From NCBI GenBank assembly GCA_025529335.1, contig JAMYHX010000231.1, positions 1-63,050 of the forward strand: a stretch of DNA of 63,050 nucleotides, read 5' to 3'. The translations under genes were made by a program, and so were the position numbers. Below are positions 1-11,148 of the stretch, one piece after another (within the stretch, counting starts at the first letter, position 1; each line of letters begins with the position of its first letter). This DNA comes from Rhizopus sp. PT2906 (taxonomy: Eukaryota > Mucoromycota > Mucoromycetes > Mucorales > Rhizopodaceae). The notes beneath the pieces are model-generated. The model made no database searches. It was not told the DNA's origin and saw nothing but the letters and a program-made list of their open reading frames with translations.

Positions 1-841
1 GCTCTTGCAGCAGCAGGCATGAAGATGAAGGTGGGTATTTTAGACGCAGATATTTTTGGTCCTTCTATACCCAAATTGATGAACCTGAAAGGAGAGCCTG
101 ATTTAACTGAGAAAGGTAAGATGACGATCTTGTCTTTTGCTATGGCTAATGTAAACAAGGTGACCGGTTGGTACCTCTGACCAACTATAACGTTAAATGT
201 ATGTCCATGGGATTCCTGGTTGATCAAGAAGCGCCTGTCGTGTGGAGAGGGTTGATGGTCATGAAGGCATTACAGCAGTTATTACATCAAGTAGACTGGG
301 GTCAATTAGATTTATTAGTGATAGATATGCCACCAGGTACAGGTGATGTTCAATTGACCATTAGTCAACAAGTGGTAGTCGATGGTGAGTGGCATTCTAA
401 TACATGTATTAAATATTAACATGCTATTATTTCAGGAGCTGTCATCATTTCTACACCACAAGATATTGCATTGATTGATGCAGTCAAGGGTACCAACATG
501 TTTAAAAAAGTCAATGTTCCAGTAAGTTGGACCCTTTTACATACATGCATAGTTTATAATAGAAAAAAACAAAAACTTAGGTACTGGGATTAGTTCAAAA
601 TATGTCACTCTTCATCTGTCCAAACTGTCAACACGAAACACATATCTTTGGTCATGATGGAGCTATACGTATGGCCGAAGAAATGAAGTTACCTTTGCTA
701 GGTCAAGTGCCACTTCACGCTGATATCTGTCAATTGTCAGACGCTGGTAAACCTATCGTTATCTCACAGCCCGATAGTCCATTTGCAAACCATTATCGTT
801 CGATTGCAAAAAACATTTTAGACAGTCTACCTAGCAAATAA
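1..841 (+). CDS. IND1: Ind1/NUBPL-type Mrp P-loop NTPase, 5' end missing
   Basis: This is a mitochondrial iron-sulfur cluster carrier of the Mrp/NBP35 family; in the Ind1/NUBPL branch it delivers clusters to respiratory complex I. Exons: 1-115, 160-384, 436-521, 581-841. The window opens inside the gene, so the Walker A loop is not visible. Visible family marks are DADIFGPSIP, the MSMGFLV segment, the switch-like DMPPGTGDVQLT, STPQDIALID, and the cluster-binding CPNC pair within NMSLFICPNC. The C-terminus is a typical ...DSPFANHYRSIA tail. All three introns are 44-59 nt and keep frame. I choose Ind1 rather than cytosolic Nbp35 or Cfd1 because of the VPLTNYNVKCMSMGF stretch and the length after CPNC; this is an inference from family knowledge. 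The gene is convergent with QCR9, about 140 bp downstream. Confidence 0.88.
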
Positions 842-983
842 AGCCACATTTATTGATAAACTTTTTGCAGTGATCTGTCAATGCATATGGCTGTAGTATG
901 TATATATAGTCTCTCTGGTTGTGTGTTGATGTATATTTTTTTTCATTTTATTGGTTCTAAGATTGAATGTTTGGGAAACAAGC

Positions 984-1229
984 TTATTCATACTTGTCCT
1001 TGATATCCTTCCATTGTTTCTATACAATATGTGTTAGAAAAAGAGTGTATTTGTTTGCAATATAACTTACGCCCTTGTTAAGGTTATCCCAGACCTTGTC
1101 GGCAAGAGTGTCGAAACCAACTTCAAAAGCAATAGCACCAGCAAAGATAGTGGTAACAAAGACAGAGTTCTTCTTAAAGATGGTGTTGTAAATGGTACGA
1201 GACAATCCAGAGGAAGCAGCAGCGGGCAT
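984..1229 (-). CDS. QCR9: Cytochrome bc1 complex subunit 9 (QCR9)
   Basis: Small single-helix subunit of the ubiquinol-cytochrome c reductase (complex III) in the mitochondrial inner membrane. Exons on the minus strand: 1229-1071 and 1019-984, with an intron of 51 nt (1020-1070, GTAAGT...ATAG). The 64-residue product has the usual QCR9 size and order: a short N-terminus with SRTIYNTIFKKNSVFV, one membrane helix (TTIFAGAIAFEVGFD) and a charged C-terminal tail (KQWKDIKDKYE). The family is known for exactly this helix-plus-tail layout. The end of a MULE-like element lies only about 75 bp upstream of the start codon, so the promoter or 5' UTR probably overlaps or abuts transposon sequence. Confidence 0.93.
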
Positions 1230-1303
1230 GGTGTTTGAATGTAAGAAAGAAAGATTTGTAGTTCAACGAGTCGCCCCCTGTCCAATAACTCCGGGCGAAA
1301 ATG

Positions 1304-1979
1304 TGACGTAGTAATAACGGTGATTTAAATTCTTGAAGTGATTTTTTATTCTTTGATGGTATGACCATTAATTATCTTTAATTCTTTAACTTTCTCTTCC
1401 ACTTATTCCCCCTTTTAATAAAGTGAAGTAATCGTGTCTGAGAGCTTAGTTTTAGAACAAGACACACCCTTTCCTAGAGAAATTACTGTTGATATTGACT
1501 CTTGGAAAAATATCATTGAAAATTCACCTGCCTAACATGCAGTATGTTGGATGTATAAGAACAAGACGAATGGTGATATGTCTAATTTAAACGAAGTGCA
1601 TAACAAGAAAAAGTATTATTTAGAAAATTAAGTTCATAAGCCATAGAGCTGGATTCTATAAGAGTCGTGTTGGTGTACAAACAGACGATGAATCATCTAA
1701 AAGCCGGTCAATCCAGAAACCAAACAAGAAGATTGATAGCAGATGCTATGTTACTGTCACCTGTTATCTTCTAGCGCCTAATCAGGTCACCATTAAGCTT
1801 CATAATGAGCATAATCATTTCATTGGAAACCTTGATGGTATCTCTTTTTTGCCTTTATCGGATAATACAAAGGAAGCTATATTGCAAAAGTTACGAGAAG
1901 GCTATGGTAGAAGAGACATAAGAGCTGCAATTCAATGTCATTTTAATGAAAGGATAAGAGATCTTTTTCCTAAAGTTAC
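1304..1979 (+). mobile_element. Truncated MULE-like element, copy A
   Basis: This 676-bp segment is the near-identical reverse complement of 31840-32512, with only some two dozen differences by eye. It carries the 5' part of the transposase gene seen in copy B, including a degraded FAR1/WRKY-like zinc segment (C...CY...HNEHNH, around 1735-1825), and stops abruptly at about 1979, where copy B continues. The outer end begins TGACGTAGTAATAACGG. Reading frames are broken by several stops, including a TAA at about 1530 shared with copy B, so it is not coding. Its outer end faces the QCR9 start codon about 75 bp away. Target-site duplications could not be recognised. Confidence 0.85.
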
Positions 1980-3384
1980 TTGTTCTTTGACCCATTCAGC
2001 CATTTGAGGTACATAAGCAGAGATTACTATAAGAGACTGTATAAGGACGTATAGTATGCTGTATATTAAACTCTTTATATCTTGGTATACATACAATCTC
2101 ACAAGATTTAAACTGGCTGCCTTTCATAGCTGTCGCATACAGCTTTGAAAAATAGATTTAAAGTCATTGCTTAACGTCTCACTCACACTTTCATAATCAT
2201 TCTCCTCAGCACGGAAAGTTTGACTCCCTTCAAAGATGTCGTAGCAATAGAAATAGCGCTAAAGGTCTTTTCTATTTCTAGATTAGGTTTTTCTCTTGTC
2301 TTCTTTTGCCACTGTTTTTCTGTTCTATTACAAACGTAGTGTTTTTCTGAAAATATATTTGATGCGTTTCTTATGCTTGGCTTTGTTTAACTAGAGAAGT
2401 GATCCTGTTCAATTTCTGTTTGAGTGTCGCCCGTGTTGTTCCAAGAGGCAGCTATATCGCCATGGGATTGGATGAAGTCATTGATATCATGGCGTGCACT
2501 CCCTTGTATCAAGCGAATATAACAAGCTTAATAATATTTACTCTTGAATGTATGTTTTTGAAACGTTTTATAGGAAATTGCTACTGTAACTGCTTTATGT
2601 TCTCTTTTTATATACAAACTACTTGCAGAATAAACTATACTGCGTTTGATTAACCCTATTACTCGATTCAGTCTCTGTCCCAATAAAGGTAAACGGATAT
2701 ATCTGCCAAACTTTGAACGCTTCAAGTTTATGTTCTAACCTCTGGGGTGATTTAAGTGAGTGCTTAATGATTTGGTTGGCTAAAGCTATTAGCCCTATAG
2801 ACACCTATTTTGCACCTTACTTATTCATATCCCTACTGCGCTCAGGGACATGCTTTGTTACACTTTACTGAGCTGTTTTTTTTTGTTGATGATGATGCCA
2901 TCTATCGTCATATTCATAATGACTCTTGAACAAATATCTTGCTCGTTCCTATTATACTTAACTAATTTATGTGACGTGAAGCTCTCGTTCTTTTTCCTTG
3001 GGAATATTTGTAGTCTCTGGATGGTTTAACCGAGGTACGACTGTAGCGGCTGTTTAAACATATATAGTCTTAATTTAAGAAATTTAACCAAAAAAGGAAG
3101 CGTATACCTAAAAATACAAATGAGTAAAGTTGCTACAAACAAAGCGTATCATCATTAGCGACACATTCAAGAGAAAACAATAAATGTAGCACAAATAACT
3201 ACTGTTACAGGGAGATTCAAAAAAAGTCGAGCCACACGAGCTTAAACGGAGAGAGAGAGAGGAGTTTGATTATTGTCCCTGGGATAATCTTGACACCTGT
3301 TGTCTCTCTTTTTATTTAAAGGAGAAAACCATTCGTTTTATACTCCCTCTTTTTTCTTTTTCTTTTTCTTTTCGTACATTTAAA
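1980..3384. other. Intergenic, no gene recognised
   Basis: Downstream of the truncated element there is AT-rich sequence with only short broken ORFs on both strands. The minus strand at about 2530-2800 has fragments rich in hydrophobic and basic residues that look degraded rather than coding. The last 100 bp before the chitin deacetylase hold pyrimidine-rich tracts (3300-3375) typical of fungal core promoters. No RNA gene or intact transposon was recognised. Confidence 0.55.
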
Positions 3385-5257
3385 ATGAAAGTGTTTGGTA
3401 TTAGCACTGCTATCATTGCTCTTGCAACAGCTTTAGTTCAAGCTCAAACCAATTCTACTTCATCCTGTGATCCCAACAGCTGTAAGCTACCAAACTGCCT
3501 TTGTCCATCCCAATCCCCTCCTGCAGGTCTCAGTCCAAAGGACGTACCTCAATTCGTTACTATCACATTTGATGATTCAATTCAACCTAATTTGTTGGCT
3601 ACTGCCAAGGATTTACTCAATGTGAAGCAAGTATTGATTAGACTTTCTTTTATGCTTTACTAATGCAATATCTCCTTAATACACAACAGGAACCCCAATG
3701 GTTGTTTTGCAAAGGTAAAGCTTAATAATCCTTTGTGTGACTTTTTTAACATCGTCTCTAGGGTTCATGGTATGTTTCTATGCAATATACCGACTTTGCT
3801 CTTGTCCAGCAATGGTACGCTAATGGAAATGAAGTTGCCGAGTAAGTTTATACATATCTTATTGATGTTTGCTCACATCTTTTGTTTAATAGTCATACAT
3901 TTACTCATGTTGGATCTCCTTCTGCTCAGTAAAGTTTATTTAATTTGTATAAACAGTACATTAACATGTGACACTATAGAGAAATTGCAGCTGCTCGTGC
4001 CATGTTAAACCAATATGGTGGTGTGCCTCTTGGTAAAATTAAGGGTTTCCGTGCTCCTTTCTGTAAGTTTAAATAGAAAAGGGGGAGAATGGATACTTAT
4101 GAATGATAGTGAATTATACTACGGACACATTGAGAGAAATTGCAAAGCAAGGATTTAAATATGATACCTCTGTTACTGCCGTTGTTGATGATTGCTACTG
4201 GTATGTCTAACATATTGTAATCATAAACGATATAAACTCTAATTTCTGTAGGCCATATACCTTGGATTATGGTTTAGCTAATGACTGTTGGAATAATGTG
4301 TGTGGCTCCCAGCTTAAATTACCCGGTAAAGTGTCTCTCTTTTTTTCTCTCGTTTATACAGTAGACTCATTCATGTGTAGGTGTCTGGGAAATCCCAATG
4401 TACGCCGTTGTCGACAACAAGGACATCCCTCAATTGATGGATGTCTACTTGGCTGGAACACCTTCTGATGTCACCACATGGTCTCAAACTAACTTTGACA
4501 GACATTATAATGGAAACCGTCAACCTTTTGGTATCTACGTCCACCCAAGTAAGTTATGATGAAAATAAAAAGCACCATGAATAACATATATATTATAGCA
4601 CATTTGACCAATTCTCCTGGTCTTCCTGATGTCAGTAGTCAAAAGAATGCTGTCGTTGACTTTATTAAATCTTTACAAGGCAAGCCTGATGTTTGGTTTG
4701 TTAGCAATGAACAACTCTTACAATGGATGCAAAATCCTGTTCCTGCAAGCAAATTAGCTGAGCAGCCTTATATGCAGTGTAATTTACCCAACACAGGAAA
4801 AGAAATCTGTAACGGATTGGAAACTATCACGACCAACGGCGGAGTTGTTTCTGGCAATCTCTTGAATTCGTGTAACTTTAATGTGCAGAACTGGGCAACC
4901 TGTTACAATTGCCCTTCGACAGCACCCACGGTCGATAACCCAACCCCATCTAGTGCTGTTGCCAGCAGTGACCCCAAGTATCGCCACCCTGTCCCCAACA
5001 ACTGTGACAGTATCTGGTGGGACCCTATCGCTGGACAATGTCTGTGCTCCAACACCACTTGTGCTTACCAAGACACAGCTGTCCCAGTGTCTACGAATAC
5101 CTCTGTCAGTAGCAACAGTACAACCAATGGCAACTCTTCTTCCTCATCAACCAATTCTCAGCAAGCTGCCTCAGGTAAAACCTCTGATGGTGTCAAGGTA
5201 GCCAATGTGCTCGGATTCACCATTACTTTGGCTATTGCTGCTGTCATGGCCTTATAA
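3385..5257 (+). CDS. CDA: GPI-type chitin deacetylase (polysaccharide deacetylase family)
   Basis: Removes acetyl groups from chitin to make the chitosan that dominates Mucoromycota walls. Exons: 3385-3626, 3690-3714, 3762-3841, 3893-3928, 3980-4062, 4110-4200, 4252-4325, 4381-4548, 4599-5257, giving 485 aa. Residues 1-20 are a signal peptide. The NodB domain shows motif 1 TFDD (61-64), motif 2 HTFTH (117-121), motif 3 RAPF and a C-terminal IYVHPTH. A Cys-rich stretch (NNCDSIWW...CLCSNTTC) follows, then a Ser/Thr/Asn-rich linker and a hydrophobic C-terminus (VLGFTITLAIAAVMAL) expected to direct GPI anchoring. Intron 1 needs a GC donor (GCAAGT) to join VK to NPNGCFAK in frame. Catalytic Asp and metal-binding His residues are present, so the enzyme should be active at the plasma membrane or wall. 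Confidence 0.92.
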
Positions 5258-5347
5258 TTAATTCATTCATCTGTTGTAAAAGTAAAAAAGAAGTATCTAT
5301 TTATACATGGTTTCATGCTTGTTTATTTTTGAAATCCCGGCTGTCTT

Positions 5348-5368
5348 ACACACACACACACACACACA
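5348..5368 (+). repeat. (CA)n microsatellite
   Basis: About ten CA units in the 3' region of the chitin deacetylase gene; simple repeat only. Confidence 0.95.
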
Positions 5369-5559
5369 AACATCTACAGATATACCTAAAACGTTTTTTC
5401 TCTTTTTCTTTCTCTTTTTCCTTTTTTTAATTAAACAACATAGCAAAGTAGCCAACAACAACAACAAAAAAGCAACATAAAAAGGCTTTATTTATTGAAA
5501 TAAGCTGTCAATCCATTGACATTATTTATTCCCTTTTGAAACAAATATATTATAATAAC

Positions 5560-6972
5560 ATGGGCTTATGCCAGTCTTCAGAAAAAGATAATCCAGAACG
5601 AAAGAGAAGTAATGAAATCGATAGATATTTGGAGAAGGAAAGAGGCATTCGAGAAAAAGAGTGTAAAATACTGTTATTGGGTAAGAACAGTATAAGAGTT
5701 TAACAAGAGAGTGTGTTGACATCTAATTCAGGAAGTGGCGAGTCTGGTAAATCAACCGTTTTAAAACAAATGAAGATTATCAACTTGAATGGATACTCAT
5801 CAGACGAACTATTTGCTTGGAGAGCAACTGTTTATCGTAATGTGGTTGAAAGTGCTCAAGCTTTGATTCAAGCCATGACAAAGTTGGGAGTTGATTATGA
5901 AAAAGCAGAGTTACGAGTAAGTGAACAAAAAAAGAAAGAAAGCATGTTACTTATTTTAATAGGAAAATGTTGATAAAGTACTTGCATATCGAGTATCAGG
6001 CAATCCCAAGAGTCAATTAAGTCCAGAGATAGTAGCCATCATCAAATTATTATGGCAGGATAAGGCAGTGTTGTCATACTTTGAGAAGCGAGATAAAACA
6101 TTTTATATTATGGATTCAGCGCCATAGTAAGTTAATAATAATATATGTAGAGGTGGGCTCTAACTTTGTCATAGTTTTTTTGATTCCATGGATCGAATAG
6201 GACAAGCGAGTTATATACCAAATGAACAAGATGTCTTGCGGGCAAGACTCAAGACGACTGGAATAACTGAAATACAATTTCAGATGGGAGGATTTTCTGT
6301 ACAGTAATATTACAAACATTGTATAGATTACCATGTGATACTGATTCCTTTTAAAGTATGTTTGATGTAGGTGGTCAACGCTCAGAACGGAAAAAATGGA
6401 TCCATTGCTTTGACAATGTGACATCTGTTATATTCTGTGTAGCTCTAAGTGAGTATGACCAAGTGTTATTGGAAGAATCAAATCAAGTAAGTTAAAATGA
6501 AACAGACAACAGCCTATTTATATATTATAAAAGAATCGTATGTTGGAAAGCATTGCCTTGTTTGATTCTATTGTAAACAGTAGATGGTTTATGCATTCTT
6601 CAATTATGCTTTTTTTAAACAAGGTCGATATTTTTAAACTTAAAGTAAGATCATCCCCACTTAACCATTACTTTCCTGATTATGGTGGTGGGTCTGATGC
6701 AAATAAGGCAGCTAAATATATCCTTTGGCGATTTCTGCAGTGCAATAGAAATAAGTTAAACATTTACCCACAGTAAGTTCTCGGTGTATTCATACTCTTG
6801 AGTCTTATATATATTCTATTAGCCTCACTCAAGCAACAGATACATCCAATGTGAGTATAGATTAAAGACGTGATTATGAAAACTAACCATGTTTATATAG
6901 ATTCGATTTGTGTTTGCAGCCATCAAAGAAACTCTATTACAAAATGCACTTCGAGATTCTGGTATGCTTTAA
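5560..6972 (+). CDS. GPA: Heterotrimeric G-protein alpha subunit
   Basis: GTP-binding alpha subunit that couples a seven-helix receptor to cAMP or MAPK signalling at the plasma membrane. Exons: 5560-5680, 5732-5916, 5963-6126, 6175-6303, 6357-6486, 6534-6772, 6823-6850, 6901-6972, giving 355 aa, the normal family size. The start MGLCQSS provides Gly2 for myristoylation and Cys4 for palmitoylation. G1 is GSGESGKST (41-49), switch I has the catalytic Arg in LRARLKTTGIT, switch II is DVGGQRSERKKW, and G4 is FLNKVD. The C-terminus ends LLQNALRDSGML, with no pertussis-toxin cysteine at -4. The usual TCAT base-contact loop reads TQATDTSN. Which fungal G-alpha subgroup it belongs to cannot be fixed by eye. 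Confidence 0.95.
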
Positions 6973-7310
6973 CATCATCACTACTTTTATCCTAATACCC
7001 ACTACTGCTAATTCGTGACTGTCAAATAAAAATTTTTTTTTCACTTCTAAAAAGTATATAAAGCCCATGTGAATCCATTTTTATTCAACTTACAACACTT
7101 AAATTCAACGATTGATATAAAAAGCATTCATGTGAGATGGCTACTTTGGTAGTTATCATTGAAACATTGAAATCGTCAAACAATTGAAGATAACCACACG
7201 GGGATTGGGTGCACAGAATGGTGAGGATTGATCTTCGTATCAACCTATGGCATTATGTGCAATTCCTTGTGTTATATATATATATTTATAATTTATTTAA
7301 ATGAAAAAGT

Positions 7311-7875
7311 TTACATAAAGATATTATCCATTTCATCCTTTTGTCTCTTTTGTGATTCTTCCTTCATCTTGGCTTCATTTATTGCCTCTGCATCCATCTT
7401 GGGTTCTAATGTGACTGAATCAAAATGTACCATCTTTTCTGTAGAACAAGCAAATGTCAAATTGTACTTTTGTTTCTTTTTATCATCATCCCTGGATCGC
7501 ATGGAACTCAAAAGTGGTAATAAACCCGTTGTCTCTCTTTTGCTTTCTTGAATCTCGAATAGTAAATGAGTACCAATTGTATCGTCAATCTCGCCTTCAA
7601 AGAACTGATTCCCAATCTGTAAATATGGTTTCCCTTCTTTTAATCCCTAAAAGAGACATGCGTGAGAAAAAAATAACAAGACGAATGTATGAATGATCTT
7701 ACAATTATTCGACAGCCTCCTTGTGTTTTTGATACTGAGTCAATATATTCGTCTGTTATTGTTGTGCCCACGTTAAAGAGTACATAATTTGTCTAGTATG
7801 TTTTAGTCTTTTTAAGAGATAAAATTTCGCTTATCAACTTGCCTCTTCTTCATACTCGTAATCAGAATCGTCCAT
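7311..7875 (-). CDS. TFIIIC subunit 6 / tau55-like protein
   Basis: Small beta-barrel subunit of RNA polymerase III factor TFIIIC, which binds tRNA promoters. Exons on the minus strand: 7875-7843, 7792-7703, 7646-7311, giving 152 aa. The acidic start MDDSDYEYEEE leads into TNYVLFNVG, then GLKEGKPYLQIGNQ, GEIDDTIGTHLLFE and KYNLTFACSTEKMVHFD, which match the strand order of human GTF3C6. A Lys/Glu-rich tail follows. Intron 1 (7793-7842) uses a GC donor (AG|GCAAGT); the alternative GT two codons on breaks the frame. The family call rests on motif order from memory, not a search. The gene is convergent with the G-alpha gene. Confidence 0.75.
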
Positions 7876-8077
7876 GGTTGTAATTCAATATACTTTATGA
7901 TCTGCTAAAGAAGTTTATAAAAAATTTTACAGGTTAAAATTCAGCATAATCAGTCCAATGTTTGTTTGAGGCTTATGAATGAACCAAGCTTTGATCATTG
8001 TAGCCGTTTGATACAAAAGATCATAAGGACACACATGACTTGACTCCATTTATATGTGTTACCCCTCATTCTTTCTT

Positions 8078-8101
8078 TTTCTTTCTTTCTTTCTTTCTTT
8101 T
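8078..8101 (+). repeat. (TTTC)n tract upstream of the lipase gene
   Basis: Pyrimidine-rich tetranucleotide run ending a few bases before the lipase start codon, the position of a fungal core promoter or 5' UTR pyrimidine tract. Confidence 0.7.
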
Positions 8102-8106
8102 AAATA

Positions 8107-10197
8107 ATGGCTAACGGACGAAATCGAATATACTTTGTACTCGCGTTCATCATATCCTCCATACCATCAGCATTTGGATTCTATGCATTAAATGCCCATT
8201 TCACATTTCTAGCCACTGTTTTGTTTGCCCTTTCATTCATCAGTTTGGGTCTATCTGCCTTTTTATTCCTCGGATACAAGACATCTAAGCATGGTAAACC
8301 CTTTTTGATGTCACTTCTCGTCCATACCAATCAATGCCTGCGACCCTTGACGCGGTACCTATCACGATCCATCATCTTTCGACCGCTCTTTTCAGCAGCT
8401 GTTCGAATTGGCTTTTTTGCCTTCTTTGTGGTGCTCCTGATGAGCGATCATTTGATCCGAGTACTGCTGAGATTATTTGTAGGAAAGCATGCGACCAATC
8501 GATATTATTGTAAGTCTATCCTGTAACTTCTTTTAGGCTTTTCTAACTTATTATTATCATAGCCATCACGAGTGCAATGGACCCACAGCTTGATTTATTT
8601 GATGATTCTATTCCGAAAACAAGGTATTTAGAGGATCGTGACCTGTTTAGACAAAGAAAGCAACTACGCATGACAGAACAACAAGGACATGAATCACGTG
8701 CGCTGACGACACTCTTGAAAAGACCCAAGTACTCGTTGTCATTAGCCTATACACTAGCGGTTGCTAGTAAACTTGTGTATGAAGACGTTGAAGTCATTAA
8801 GCATGAATTGAGAAAAGCGGGGTTCGATGTCGACCGCACCTTTCGTCCGATTGCATATAAAGTAAATACAACAAACAAGCAAAAAAGAAAAGGAGGCTGA
8901 CAGAGTATATATAGAACATTTGTGCTTTTATAACCGAGAAAGATGATGATATTCTACTTGTCTTTAGAGGGTAACAACTTTTTATTATTATGCTTTTCTA
9001 GAGATTAAACAATTGTTTGCTAGAACCAATCCACTTAATATGCAAAACTATCTTACAAATATTACCTTTACTATGACCAAAGTAGAATCAGCTTGGGGAC
9101 CTATGGGAAAGGTCCATCAAGGATTCTGGAAAGCCATGGGTGAGCCTCGAAAAAAGATGGAGAGAAAAGCGACAGATAGACGACCTATTTTACGTATTGT
9201 GTTGAATAATACATCCATCTTTAAAACTATTCTTTCTGCTTTGAAAGGAGCAGCCAAGATCCTTCATTTTTTGTCAATCAATCTATTTCATCACGTCAAT
9301 GAACCGATTGATAGCACCTGGATTGGACCTGATAAGGATATTAGAACACATAGCATGTATGCACAGGCAGAGGAGTATATCTTGAAGCTTATTCAACAAT
9401 CTATGCCAAGTGACCCCAGGCCTGCATCTAGAGGATCCGGTCTGTCATCACATGGACGCACCTCAGCCTTTAAAAAGAAGAAGCGATTGTTTATTACAGG
9501 GCATTCACTTGGTGGAGCGATGGGGACAAGTAAATTTTATATACAAGAGTTAAGTATGTTGCTTACTCTTTTTAAACAGTCTTTCTTGGAAAAATGCTTC
9601 AATCCAATAGTCCTCTGCTTGAACATTTTGCAGGATTATATACATATGGACAACCCAAGATAGGCGACGCTGAATTTTCTAGAGTATTTAGTCCCAAGAT
9701 GACCAGTAAAATATTTCATCATGCTTACAATAATGACATTATACCACGAATACCTACCTTTTTTGACTACTAGTAAAATAAGAAACAACAAAGATTTGAC
9801 AACAGTTCTAACTTTTATTAGTACTCCACCTGGTACGCTTGTCTTTATAGATTCAGCTTACAACATCACACTCTATCCTCCTAACCCATATACAAATGAA
9901 CCAGTACCCGTTCGACCGATTTCGTTCTTGCATCTCTCAGGGTTGCTAAATCGACATGTGATAAAAAGAATTGTGAGAGAAAACCAGATTAGGATTCTCT
10001 TTCGTATTCTGTTTCCTTTCTTTTTAAATGATCACTTTCCTTCGGATTATTGTGATAGTTTAAGAAGAGGTAAACTTCATTGGATCATCATGGGCGCAGG
10101 TGGATTAGAAGGTGGACATGAAGACCAAGACATGTATACAAAGAAACGAGGATCATTTGACAGAAGATATAGTATAGTAGATGTTCATAATGGTTAA
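8107..10197 (+). CDS. Membrane-anchored class 3 lipase
   Basis: Triacylglycerol lipase of the fungal lipase 3 / alpha-beta hydrolase family. Exons: 8107-8509, 8563-8861, 8915-8970, 9024-9529, 9580-9772, 9822-10197, giving 610 aa. The N-terminus has two or three hydrophobic helices within residues 1-130 (FVLAFIISSIPSAFGFYAL and others), so the enzyme is probably anchored in the ER or another endomembrane rather than secreted. The core shows ILLVFRGTNPLN, the nucleophile elbow GHSLGGAMG with Ser414, the YNNDIIPRIP region holding the likely catalytic Asp, and a late DHFPSDYC...LHW segment with the candidate His. It is convergent with a small ORF whose stop lies only 37 bp away, so the two 3' UTRs must overlap. 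Confidence 0.9.
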
Positions 10198-10234
10198 TTT
10201 ATTCTATATATATAAAAAAACGCTTTCTTTTTTC

Positions 10235-10483
10235 TTAATGTTTTGTCTGTCTTGCCTCAAGTAGTTGTAACATGCAAGCTTCGATACCGAATTGCTTGTG
10301 ATGAAAGAAGTAAGGTATAATGGGCATATAAGCTTGATTGCTTGTACAGACTGTAAAGTGATGACTATAGCTTGATGAAGGTAATAATAAGCTTGAAATA
10401 GGTGGTAACCAGACAGGAGAAGTATCTTCTAATCTAATTTCATATTGACCACTTCTTTTACTTGTCATTCTATCGGAATACAT
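10235..10483 (-). CDS. Hypothetical 82-residue protein
   Basis: A clean single-exon ORF that begins directly after a poly-pyrimidine run, as real genes here often do, and ends 37 bp from the lipase stop. The sequence starts MYSDRMTSK and holds mixed hydrophobic and polar stretches (WLPPISSLLLPSS, YMPIIPYFFHHK) with no signal peptide, clear membrane helix or known motif. I do not recognise the family. It could be a small orphan gene, or the last exon of a longer gene whose upstream part I missed. Confidence 0.45.
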   Translation of the reverse strand: MYSDRMTSKRSGQYEIRLEDTSPVWLPPISSLLLPSSSYSHHFTVCTSNQAYMPIIPYFFHHKQFGIEACMLQLLEARQTKH

Positions 10484-11148
10484 AAAAAAAAAAAAAGGAA
10501 AACCAAGGATCTTTTCATTTATATATCATTTTATTTTGTTGTCTGTTCAATTGTATAGAGTTAAATGACTGTCAGTCAAATATCCAAGTCATTTGGTACT
10601 AAATTGAAGTTTCTTCTTGGGTTCATTGATAGAGCTATAGTTGATGAATAAACAGTCAACTACAACTACAATAAATGCCCGTTTTGATGAGTATGAAATC
10701 AATACAAATTCAAATACCGGTTGCTTACTTGACTCGTTCGCCCTTGTCGGTACAACTTGTGGGAATATCATTTTAAAAGATTATCCTTTATTATTACTTT
10801 GATGGGATCTTTCTTTCTTTTTACTTGTACTCGAGTCAGAGAAAACCCATTTCTATTGACTTTTTTATGCTTTGACGTGTGATACAATGCTTCACCTCTC
10901 AATTTATCAAATGTTTGAAAACTTCGGTCACCTTTTCGAGGTTTGATTGTCCAGAAAAAAAAGAGACTAGTTTAGTCAACTTTTCAAAGTTAAATTGACT
11001 ACTTTTTAGAAAAATAACCGAGGAATACATTTAATATTTATATAGTTAAAATGGGAGATGACAAACTTCTTCACTCTTACCTTATTGACAGTTTTGATTG
11101 CTTCACCAAGCCCACACCTTGACGATATCTCTAAACTTTGGATACTCA
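10484..11148. other. Intergenic with one dispersed-repeat copy
   Basis: AT-rich DNA with no convincing ORF. It contains the repeat at 10878-10960 that recurs at 60058-60160. Nothing else was recognised. Confidence 0.6.
10878..10960 (+). repeat. Dispersed repeat, copy 1
   Basis: A segment whose core (CTCTCAATTTA, then ATGTTTGAAAACTTCG) and a following GAGGTT..ATTG..CCA block recur in the same orientation at about 60058-60160. The copies are diverged and differ by an indel. The second copy sits just 3' of a degraded tyrosine-recombinase gene, so the repeat may be part of that element family; this is inference. Confidence 0.6.

Noticed and set aside
1067..1368. Minus-strand frames overlapping QCR9 (72 and 64 codons)
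   Set aside because: They are out of frame with the clear QCR9 exon; the second only starts in the MULE end and runs out of frame through the QCR9 start.
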